Source: JBEICQ01 sp046297395 (lineage in GTDB: Bacteria > Bacteroidota > Bacteroidia > UBA4408). Taken from it: 20,001 nucleotides of DNA. The stretch is taken from the NCBI GenBank assembly GCA_046297395.1, contig JBKCNM010000067.1, forward strand, positions 1-20,001, given 5' to 3'. How positions within the stretch are numbered: the first letter of the stretch is position 1; every line of letters starts with the position of its first letter. A program made the translations under genes and the position numbers. A model generated the notes under the pieces. The model was not told the origin of the DNA and did no database searches. It saw only the letters and a program-made list of their open reading frames with translations. Below, in pieces: positions 14,221-20,001 of this stretch.

Positions 14221-15811
14221 ATATTTAGGAAACAGATTTTTATTGTCGTTGCTATGCGGCTTGCTGCTATGGATATCCTGGCCGGTGAGCGGCTTTGCCG
14301 GAATCATTTTTTTTGCCTGGATACCGCTTTATCAAATCCTGAAGATTTCCCTGCAGAAAAAACAAGCAGGTCGTTTTTTCCTGTATGTCTACCTCTCCAT
14401 GTTTGTGTGGAATTTTTGTTGCACCTGGTGGGTAGCCTATTCAACGCTGGGAGGAGCTGCTCTTGCCATTCTTGCCAATAGCCTGCTCATGAGCATGGTG
14501 TGGCAATTGTCATTTTCGGTGGGATTACGCTGCGGTGTCCGGCAGGCCTGGATCACAGGTTGTCTTCTCTGGCTGGGCTTTGAATGGCTTCACCTGAACT
14601 GGGAATTAACCTGGCCATGGCTTACCCTTGGCAATGTGTTCAGCGAGCATATTGCATGGATACAATGGTATGAATTCACGGGAGTGCCCGGTGGAAGTCT
14701 TTGGGTGCTTGCCGTAAACACCTTGTTTATTCTTTGGATAGAAAAGGGATTTCTCTACAGAAATTTACTGTATGCATGTACAAGCATTCTTCTGCCCATC
14801 CTGGTAGGAATACTCATGTTTATTACCCACACAGAAAAAGGGACAAGTGCTCAGGTCATGGTGCTGCAACCCAATATTGATCCGTACGGCGAAAAGTTCG
14901 GTGGACTTAAGGTTGAGGCACAGATGCAGAAATTACTGAACCTGGCAGAAAAAAAATGGACTCCTGATGTACAGTTGATGATTGGTCCGGAAACCAGTAT
15001 TCCCTTTGATGTATGGGAACATGAATTGGCTGTTTCTCCTCAGGTGATGACAGTGAAGTCCTTTATTGCCCGTAAAAATTTTACTCCCTTTTTGCTGGGT
15101 GCATCTACCGCACAGTATTATGCCACCAAAGAACCACCTACTTTTTCTGCGCGCAAAATGTATCAAGATGAAGGGTATTACGACAGCTATAATTCAGCTA
15201 TCCTCGTGAGTAAGAATGACAGTGTGCCGGTGTATCATAAATCTCGATTGGTACCGGGTGTGGAACGCATTCCTTTTCCTGTCCTCACAAAACCGCTCAA
15301 CAGCCTGGCCATTGATTTGGGCGGAACCATTGGCAGTTTGGGTATTCAGGAGGAGCGTGAAGTTTTTGCTGTGCCGGGCTCTTCCATCATTGCAGCACCC
15401 GTCATTTGTTACGAAAGTGTGTATGGTGCGTTTGTGGGCGATTATGTAAAGAATGGTGCAAACTTATTGTGCATCATCACCAACGACGGGTGGTGGGACG
15501 ATTCTCCCGGTTACCGGCAACACCTGAGTTATGCGAAGCTTCGTGCCATCGAACACCGGAGGAGCATTGCCAGAAGTGCCAACACAGGTATTTCGGGCTT
15601 TATCAACCAACGCGGAGAGCTTATGCAAGCCAGCTCTTGGTGGAGAGAGGATGCACTAAAGCAGGCGCTCAAGTTAAATGAAAACAAAACCCTGTACACT
15701 CTTTTGGGTGATTACATCTATGCAATAGCTGCATTTGTTTCTGTTCTTTTGTTGATTGCAGGATTATCGGGTAAAATTCTTTTAAATACCTTTGAAAAAA
15801 AATCAGCGTAA
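14213..15811 (+). CDS. lnt: Apolipoprotein N-acyltransferase
   Basis: Inner-membrane enzyme that adds the third acyl chain to the N-terminal Cys of lipoproteins, moving it from a phospholipid. 532 residues, normal length. Six or so membrane segments fill residues 1-205 (with LGFEWLHLNWELTWPWLTLG, the conserved region at 121-140), followed by a periplasmic nitrilase-like domain. The catalytic triad is present: E260 in IGPETSIPF, K343 in YHKSRLVPGVE, C399 in APVICYES. TNDGWWDDSPGYRQHL and the RSANTGISG stretch are also conserved. A final hydrophobic segment (about 505-525) closes the protein. The start is ATG 14213, overlapping the MFS stop by 8 bases; a TTG at 14201 is in frame but less likely. 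The stop is four bases before lpdA. It would mature the lipoprotein encoded at 11360, among others. Confidence 0.95.
   Translation: MHKYLGNRFLLSLLCGLLLWISWPVSGFAGIIFFAWIPLYQILKISLQKKQAGRFFLYVYLSMFVWNFCCTWWVAYSTLGGAALAILANSLLMSMVWQLSFSVGLRCGVRQAWITGCLLWLGFEWLHLNWELTWPWLTLGNVFSEHIAWIQWYEFTGVPGGSLWVLAVNTLFILWIEKGFLYRNLLYACTSILLPILVGILMFITHTEKGTSAQVMVLQPNIDPYGEKFGGLKVEAQMQKLLNLAEKKWTPDVQLMIGPETSIPFDVWEHELAVSPQVMTVKSFIARKNFTPFLLGASTAQYYATKEPPTFSARKMYQDEGYYDSYNSAILVSKNDSVPVYHKSRLVPGVERIPFPVLTKPLNSLAIDLGGTIGSLGIQEEREVFAVPGSSIIAAPVICYESVYGAFVGDYVKNGANLLCIITNDGWWDDSPGYRQHLSYAKLRAIEHRRSIARSANTGISGFINQRGELMQASSWWREDALKQALKLNENKTLYTLLGDYIYAIAAFVSVLLLIAGLSGKILLNTFEKKSA
15787..15794 (+). promoter_or_regulatory. 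Possible internal promoter for lpdA
   Basis: TACCTTTG, an exact TAnnTTTG match, lies inside the 3' end of lnt and ends 21 bases before the lpdA ATG (15816). The -33 region is poor (TTAT), so an internal promoter is possible rather than likely. Confidence 0.3.
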
Positions 15812-15815
15812 AACC

Positions 15816-17219
15816 ATGGAAAATTTTGATGTCATCGTGATTGGTTCCGGCCCCGGAGGATATGTATCTGCCATCCGTTGTGCCCAACTGGGTTTAAAAA
15901 CAGCCCTAATTGAAAGGTATAAAACGCTTGGAGGAACCTGTCTCAATGTGGGATGTATTCCTTCCAAGGCCATGCTCGATTCCTCAGAACATTTTCACAA
16001 TGCTGCACATACCTTTCCGGAACATGGCATCGAGCTGAAAAATCTGAAAGTGAATCTGGCGCAAATGATCAAAAGAAAAAATGATGTGGTGAAGCAAACA
16101 TGCGATGGCATTGTTTACCTGATGAAAAAAAATAAAATCACTACTTATTACGGACACGGATCATTTGTTTCTTCTCATGAAGTGAGTGTGGCACATGAGG
16201 ATGGAAAAACAAGCTCACTCAGTGCAAAAAACATCATCATTGCTACCGGTTCAAAACCCTTTAGTTTGCCCGGAATCAGCATTGACAAAAAGCGCATCAT
16301 CACCTCCACAGAAGCATTGGAATTAAAAGAAGTGCCCGAACATCTGTTGCTCGTGGGTGGCGGAGTAATTGGTTTGGAGCTTGGCTCAGTATATGCTCGG
16401 CTCGGTTCCAAAGTAACTGTAATTGAATATGCAGATGGCATCATTCCCAGCATGGACAAAGCCCTGGGTAAAGAATTGCAAAAATCGCTCACCAAAATCG
16501 GATTCACCTTTCACCTAAAGCACAAGGTTGTTTCTGCAAGTACAAAAGGAAAGACCGTAAGCGTAAAAGCACAGGATGCATCAGGAAAAGAAGTGGAGTT
16601 TACCGGTGATTACTGTTTGGTAGCACTTGGCAGAAAACCATACACTGAGAACTTAGGCTTAGAAAAAGCGGGAATCAAAACGGATGAAAGAGGAAGAATC
16701 CTTGTGGATGAACATCTGATGACAGGAGTATCCGGAATATACGCCATTGGAGATGTGGTGAGAGGTGCCATGCTTGCACACAAGGCGGAAGAAGAAGGAG
16801 TTTTTGTTGCAGAAATCATCAAGGGACAGAAACCGCATATCAATTACAACCTTATTCCGGGAGTGGTTTATACCTGGCCAGAAGTTGCCGGCGTTGGACA
16901 AACAGAAGAACAACTTAAGGAACAAAAGATTGCCTACAAAACAGGCTCATTTCCTTTTAAAGCCAGTGGCAGGGCGAGGGCGAGTATGGATACCGATGGA
17001 TTTGTAAAAGTACTTGCCGATGCAAGCACTGATGAGATTCTTGGTGTGCATATGATTGGTCCGCGTGTTGCCGACATGATTGCCGAGGCTGTTGTGGCCA
17101 TGGAATACCGCGCGAGTGCCGAAGACATCGCCCGCATGAGTCATGCACATCCCACCTTTACCGAGTCCTTCAAGGAAGCATGTTTGGACGCCACAGAAAA
17201 GCGTTCCATACATATGTAA
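15816..17219 (+). CDS. lpdA: Dihydrolipoyl dehydrogenase (E3)
   Basis: FAD flavoprotein (467 residues, normal length) that reoxidises dihydrolipoamide with NAD+ in pyruvate and 2-oxoglutarate dehydrogenase, branched-chain dehydrogenase and glycine cleavage. FAD motif GSGPGG at 10-15; redox disulphide C42-C47 in GGTCLNVGCIPSK; NAD motif GGGVIGLELG at 181-190; second FAD contact in YAIGDVV; dimer-interface base pair H445 and E450 in HAHPTFTE. ATG 15816 gives the standard N-terminus MENFDVIVIG; the frame is open 24 bases further into lnt from a TTG, which I reject. It lies four bases after lnt and seven before pabA, so the three are likely co-transcribed. The E1 and E2 subunit genes are not here. 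The glycine-cleavage role links loosely to kbl in the same window, but they are far apart. Confidence 0.95.
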   Translation: MENFDVIVIGSGPGGYVSAIRCAQLGLKTALIERYKTLGGTCLNVGCIPSKAMLDSSEHFHNAAHTFPEHGIELKNLKVNLAQMIKRKNDVVKQTCDGIVYLMKKNKITTYYGHGSFVSSHEVSVAHEDGKTSSLSAKNIIIATGSKPFSLPGISIDKKRIITSTEALELKEVPEHLLLVGGGVIGLELGSVYARLGSKVTVIEYADGIIPSMDKALGKELQKSLTKIGFTFHLKHKVVSASTKGKTVSVKAQDASGKEVEFTGDYCLVALGRKPYTENLGLEKAGIKTDERGRILVDEHLMTGVSGIYAIGDVVRGAMLAHKAEEEGVFVAEIIKGQKPHINYNLIPGVVYTWPEVAGVGQTEEQLKEQKIAYKTGSFPFKASGRARASMDTDGFVKVLADASTDEILGVHMIGPRVADMIAEAVVAMEYRASAEDIARMSHAHPTFTESFKEACLDATEKRSIHM

Positions 17220-17225
17220 GCATAC

Positions 17226-17804
17226 ATGAATGAGCCAATCCTGCTGATTGACAATTATGATTCCTTCACGCACAATCTGCTGCATCTTGCAGAGAAACAT
17301 CATGAAGGAAAAATACATCTGATTGCCAACGACGATAAACGGCTTGCTGAAGCGATTGCCGGGCACGATATCATCATCCTTTCACCCGGTCCCGGACTTC
17401 CGCACGAAGCGGGCAAGTTGATGGAATTGATGCCGGCTGTAGTCGCAAAAAAAAAGGTCCTGGGCGTTTGCTTGGGACACCAGGCAATTGCCTCCTATTA
17501 TGGAGCTCAACTTTTTCAGGATAAACAAGTGTATCATGGCATCAGCAGCCCGATGCATTTAACTAATCACAAAGATTCATTATATGAAGGCATGCCACTT
17601 CTTTTTGATGTGGCGAGGTATCACTCCTGGATGGTGAGTGAGAAAAATCTGCCTTCACAAATTGAAATTACGGGAAGAGATTCGGCAGGAAACATCATGT
17701 CGTATCGGATAAAAGAAAGAAACATCAGAGGGATTCAGTATCACCCTGAGTCAATCTTGTGTGCCTACAGTGATGCCATCATGAAGAACTGGCTAAATCT
17801 TTAA
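17226..17804 (+). CDS. pabA: Glutamine amidotransferase subunit of aminodeoxychorismate or anthranilate synthase
   Basis: Class I glutaminase (192 residues, family length) that supplies ammonia to a chorismate-binding partner for folate (PabA) or tryptophan (TrpG) synthesis. N-terminal signature LLIDNYDSFTHNLLH at 6-20, oxyanion region SPGPGLPHEAG at 53-63, nucleophile C82 in GVCLGHQAI, and catalytic H173 and E175 in IQYHPESIL. The two functions cannot be told apart from this subunit, and in many bacteria one protein serves both. I favour PabA because no trp gene is near; the partner PabB/TrpE is not in the window. It starts six bases after the lpdA stop, with a convergent ppx/gppA gene 22 bases past its own stop. 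The short gap holds only a poor hairpin (AGGG-CCG-CCCT) with a distant T-run, so termination here is unclear. Confidence 0.9.
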   Translation: MNEPILLIDNYDSFTHNLLHLAEKHHEGKIHLIANDDKRLAEAIAGHDIIILSPGPGLPHEAGKLMELMPAVVAKKKVLGVCLGHQAIASYYGAQLFQDKQVYHGISSPMHLTNHKDSLYEGMPLLFDVARYHSWMVSEKNLPSQIEITGRDSAGNIMSYRIKERNIRGIQYHPESILCAYSDAIMKNWLNL

Positions 17805-17826
17805 ACTGCGTAGGGCCGCCCTTGGC

Positions 17827-18720
17827 TTATCCTTTTTTTTTTGAGGCAAGATGTTCCTCGTAAAGCAGATGCACAATGCCATCGCTCAGGCCTGTTTGAG
17901 GTACATGAATTTTATCGATGCCGGCGGATTTACAAACTGTGAGAAAAATCTTACAGGCAGGAAGAATCACATCTGCGCGATCTTCATTAAGTCCCAGGTG
18001 AACGATTCGTTCTTCGTAGGAAAATTCACTGATATAATCTGCAATTTCTTTTATTTTTTTGGTAGGCATGGGTTTACTCGCCTTGCCATAGGCAATTTTA
18101 TAAATCTTATTGATATTGCCTCCCGAGCCAATGGCTTCAATATTTCCTGCATCGCCGGTATGAAGCTGAATCCATGACTTCATTTTTTCCCATTCCTCAC
18201 GGCTTACCTGTTCATGAAGGATGCGTATGGTTCCGATGTTGAATGACTGAGAAGCTGCAATCTGATTATCCGAGAAAAGGGTGAGTTCAGTGCTTCCTCC
18301 ACCTACATCAATATACAGATAAGAAGCATTTCTGTCGAGTTCTTCAGCAATATGACTGGAATAAATGATGCGTGCCTCCGACTTCCCATCAACAATTTCT
18401 ATTTGTAATCCCGTTTCCTGTTTTACCCTGCGAATAACCTCCTCCCGGTTGCTTGCATCGCGCATGGCAGAGGTGGCACAAACCCTCCAGGCGGTTGCTT
18501 CAAACACATCGATCAGTTGACGAAAAGCCAGCATAGCTTTGATCAGCATGTTTATCTTTTTCTCACTTATTCTGCCTTGCACAAATGCATCTTCACCCAA
18601 ACGAATGGGTACCCTGACCAGTTCTACTTTTTTGAAAACGGGATGAGGAGAAGTTTCCACGACCATGGCAATAAGCAATCGCACTGCATTCGAACCAATG
18701 TCAATAGCCGCTAGTTTCAT
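17827..18720 (-). CDS. Ppx/GppA family phosphatase (exopolyphosphatase / pppGpp phosphohydrolase)
   Basis: Cytoplasmic ASKHA-fold phosphatase of 297 residues, the single-domain form without the C-terminal HD-like domain of E. coli Ppx. It hydrolyses the terminal phosphate of polyphosphate, pppGpp or both; the sequence does not decide. Motifs: AAIDIGSNAVRLLIA at 4-18 (phosphate loop 1), CATSAMRDASNRE (about 95-107), YIDVGGGSTELTLF (phosphate loop 2, about 140-153), EAIGSGGNINKI and GLNEDRADVILP. I take ATG 18720, which directly precedes the first conserved strand; a further 15 codons upstream are open but would cover the promoter box. The last codons before the stop run through ten consecutive A residues (KKKG), a possible slippage site with little effect on the protein. 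Divergent from the DUF3575-like gene and convergent with pabA. Confidence 0.92.
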   Translation of the reverse strand: MKLAAIDIGSNAVRLLIAMVVETSPHPVFKKVELVRVPIRLGEDAFVQGRISEKKINMLIKAMLAFRQLIDVFEATAWRVCATSAMRDASNREEVIRRVKQETGLQIEIVDGKSEARIIYSSHIAEELDRNASYLYIDVGGGSTELTLFSDNQIAASQSFNIGTIRILHEQVSREEWEKMKSWIQLHTGDAGNIEAIGSGGNINKIYKIAYGKASKPMPTKKIKEIADYISEFSYEERIVHLGLNEDRADVILPACKIFLTVCKSAGIDKIHVPQTGLSDGIVHLLYEEHLASKKKG

Positions 18721-18725
18721 TTCAA

Positions 18726-18757
18726 CAAATGTAATTGCTGTTTGGAAACCCTTCGAA
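18726..18757 (-). promoter_or_regulatory. Promoter of the ppx/gppA gene
   Basis: On the minus strand TACATTTG (18733-18726) matches TAnnTTTG exactly; TTCG at 18757-18754, 20 bases upstream, is one base off the TTTG -33 element. The box ends five bases before ATG 18720, predicting a leaderless or nearly leaderless mRNA. Confidence 0.5.
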
Positions 18758-18805
18758 CTTGTCAATAATTCCGTGCAAAAATGTTAATAACTAACAAAAA
18801 TCACA

Positions 18806-18836
18806 TTTGCAGAGGAATGGTTTTTAATTAGGTTTG
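18806..18836 (+). promoter_or_regulatory. Canonical Bacteroidetes promoter of the outer-membrane protein gene
   Basis: TTTG (18806-18809), 19 bases, then TAGGTTTG (18829-18836): an exact match to the TTTG-N19-TAnnTTTG consensus for the primary sigma factor of Bacteroidetes. Transcription should start at about 18840-18844, which excludes ATG 18837 as a start and supports ATG 18858 with a leader of roughly 15 A-rich bases. Confidence 0.78.
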
Positions 18837-18857
18837 ATGCATCAAAAAAAAACACTT

Positions 18858-19721
18858 ATGAAAAAACAAACACTATTACTACTATTTTGTGGCCTGTTAG
18901 CAATCAACGGAAAGGCGAGTAATCTCGGTATCATCGCTACAAAAGAAAACGCGAAGAGTTTATTGTTTGCAGGAGGAGGCGGAAGGATAGAACGACCTTT
19001 TGTGGTAAAAACAAATGTCTTTTCTTTACTCTTTCGCAACATCAATCTGGCAGGTGAATTTGCATTTAATAAAAACATGTCAGGGCAATTGGGTATTCGT
19101 TTTATGATCCCATACGAGCCGGGGTTTCTTAATTCCACCTCGAGCAGCACAAGCGGAGATCTTTCTGTTTCTCTGGGGGGATTTGCCATTACACCCGAAT
19201 TTCGCTTTTATCCCGGAAAGAAAGAGAACAATACTGCGCCCCATGGATTTTATTTGGGATTGTATGGCAGGTATTCTATGTTTAATACGAGCATCGGAAC
19301 TACGCTCAGCAATCCGCTCACACTCTCTGGCGGCGGTTTTACCGGAGGCATACCCTCCTCTGTAACCCTTCCGGCCCAATTGAATCTGAACATCAATCTT
19401 GAATCCTCATTGACACAAATTGGGGGTGGTTTTATGCTTGGAAAGCAATGGGCAGAAAACGGATTCGTAGTTGACTGGTGTTTCCTGGGCATGGGAATTT
19501 CACAATCCTCTTTTGAGGCCACTGCACAAAATCCGGTTCTAACCATTCAATCCTCTGCTGATGAACTTAAAAAGAAAATAGATATCAATACCCAGGGTTT
19601 GTTTTCCTATGATGTGAGTATTAATACAGCAACCGGTACTGCCACAGCCAAAATGAGTGGCATGGTTCCTCAAATCCGCTCGCTACTTTTCGGAAGCCTG
19701 AGTTTTGGATACAGGTTTTAA
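18858..19721 (+). CDS. Putative outer-membrane beta-barrel protein, DUF3575-like
   Basis: 287 residues. A signal peptide (MKKQTLLLLFCGLLAINGKA) precedes alternating hydrophobic strands and Gly/aromatic-rich turns. FVVKTNVFSLLFRNINLAGE, then ITPEFRFYPGKK, then HGFYLGLYGRYSMF resemble the start of DUF3575-type outer-membrane proteins, and the chain ends in a barrel-type SFGYRF with a terminal Phe. A Ser/Thr/Gly-rich stretch (LNSTSSSTSGDLSVS and the SGGGFTGG region) probably forms surface loops. Function unknown. ATG 18858 is chosen because the promoter box overlaps the upstream ATG 18837 and because it gives a clean signal peptide. It stands alone under a strong promoter, divergent from ppx; its stop lies a single base from the stop of the convergent methyltransferase gene. 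The DUF assignment is from memory of the family pattern. Confidence 0.78.
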   Translation: MKKQTLLLLFCGLLAINGKASNLGIIATKENAKSLLFAGGGGRIERPFVVKTNVFSLLFRNINLAGEFAFNKNMSGQLGIRFMIPYEPGFLNSTSSSTSGDLSVSLGGFAITPEFRFYPGKKENNTAPHGFYLGLYGRYSMFNTSIGTTLSNPLTLSGGGFTGGIPSSVTLPAQLNLNINLESSLTQIGGGFMLGKQWAENGFVVDWCFLGMGISQSSFEATAQNPVLTIQSSADELKKKIDINTQGLFSYDVSINTATGTATAKMSGMVPQIRSLLFGSLSFGYRF

Positions 19722-19722
19722 C

Positions 19723-20001
19723 TTACACTGATGCGGGCATACTTATTCTGCCAACTACACCCAATGGCAGTTTAATTCCTGATTCGGAAGAAAGATACAA
19801 CTCCCCGGTTTGCAAATCTGCAGTCGGGGTTTTGTTTGTATGTGCTTTTAGTAAATTTTCAATCACCAGTGAGGATAATCCTAGAGAGGAGGCGTTTAGA
19901 ATGAGAAAGTGATTTTCTGGGTGCAGGAGTTCAAAAACAAGCGACATCATTTCAAACAAATGGTCCTCCAGTTTCCACTTCTCGCCATCAGTACCATGTC
20001 C
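19723..20001 (-). CDS. Class I SAM-dependent (RNA?) methyltransferase, C-terminal end, cut by window edge
   Basis: Only the last 92 residues are visible; the frame is open to the window edge. GHGTDGEKWKLEDHLFEMM, then LLHPENHFLILNASSLGLSS, then VIENLL, GELYLSS, GIKLPLGVVGR match the end of the methyltransferase family related to the 23S rRNA methyltransferases RlmI/RlmK (pattern GpxGExWkLExxL ... LPxGxxxR). The SAM-binding motif I would be upstream, outside the window. An internal ATG (19948-19959 region) is not the start, because conserved family residues precede it. The stop faces the outer-membrane gene's stop with one base between them. The exact target (rRNA or other) cannot be given. 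Confidence 0.78.
   Translation of the reverse strand, partial: GHGTDGEKWKLEDHLFEMMSLVFELLHPENHFLILNASSLGLSSLVIENLLKAHTNKTPTADLQTGELYLSSESGIKLPLGVVGRISMPASV

Noticed and set aside
17805..17842. Terminator between pabA and ppx
   Set aside because: The best hairpin has a four-pair stem and the T-run starts about ten bases later. The ten T residues are explained by lysine codons at the end of ppx.
1..20001. Mobile elements, CRISPR arrays, tRNA or rRNA genes, defence or secretion clusters
   Set aside because: No transposase, integrase, terminal inverted repeats, regularly spaced repeats or tRNA-like cloverleaf seen. Two T9SS cargo genes are present but no T9SS machinery genes.

Overview
The window looks like a chromosomal segment from a member of the Bacteroidota. 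Two predicted secreted proteins end in Por/type IX secretion (T9SS) sorting domains, there is a SusC/TonB-type receptor, starts lack Shine-Dalgarno sequences, and several promoters fit the Bacteroidetes pattern TTTG-N19-TAnnTTTG. I cannot name a genus. I see no mobile element, phage gene, CRISPR array, tRNA or rRNA.

Layout. Bases 1-10842 are transcribed leftwards. From the left they hold a T9SS-sorted M43 metalloprotease (its last residues are cut by the window edge), an atypical SDR/NmrA-like oxidoreductase, an AT-rich 700-base gap with possible gene debris, an M48 membrane metallopeptidase just downstream of kbl, and an ECF sigma factor just downstream of a glutathione peroxidase that carries a T9SS tail. 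Next come a TonB-dependent receptor with a small membrane-anchored partner gene upstream, and exodeoxyribonuclease III. A 517-base divergent region follows. Rightwards then lie a Cys-rich Ig/PKD-like lipoprotein with a very strong terminator and a packed run hemE - UMF1-type MFS - lnt - lpdA - pabA/trpG. A leftward Ppx/GppA phosphatase is divergent from a rightward DUF3575-like outer-membrane barrel, and the 3' end of a leftward SAM-dependent methyltransferase lies at the right edge.

How the genes work together. Most are housekeeping: heme synthesis (hemE), lipoprotein maturation (lnt), the E3 subunit of 2-oxoacid dehydrogenases (lpdA), folate or tryptophan synthesis (pabA/trpG), threonine/glycine metabolism (kbl), base-excision repair (xth) and the stringent response or polyphosphate turnover (ppx/gppA). 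The more unusual parts are the apparently exported peroxidase next to a sigma factor, the receptor/partner pair with a direct repeat upstream, and a recurring arrangement in which a TAnnTTTG box ends only 5-6 bases before a start codon, implying leaderless or nearly leaderless mRNAs. I found no clear new defence or biosynthetic system.
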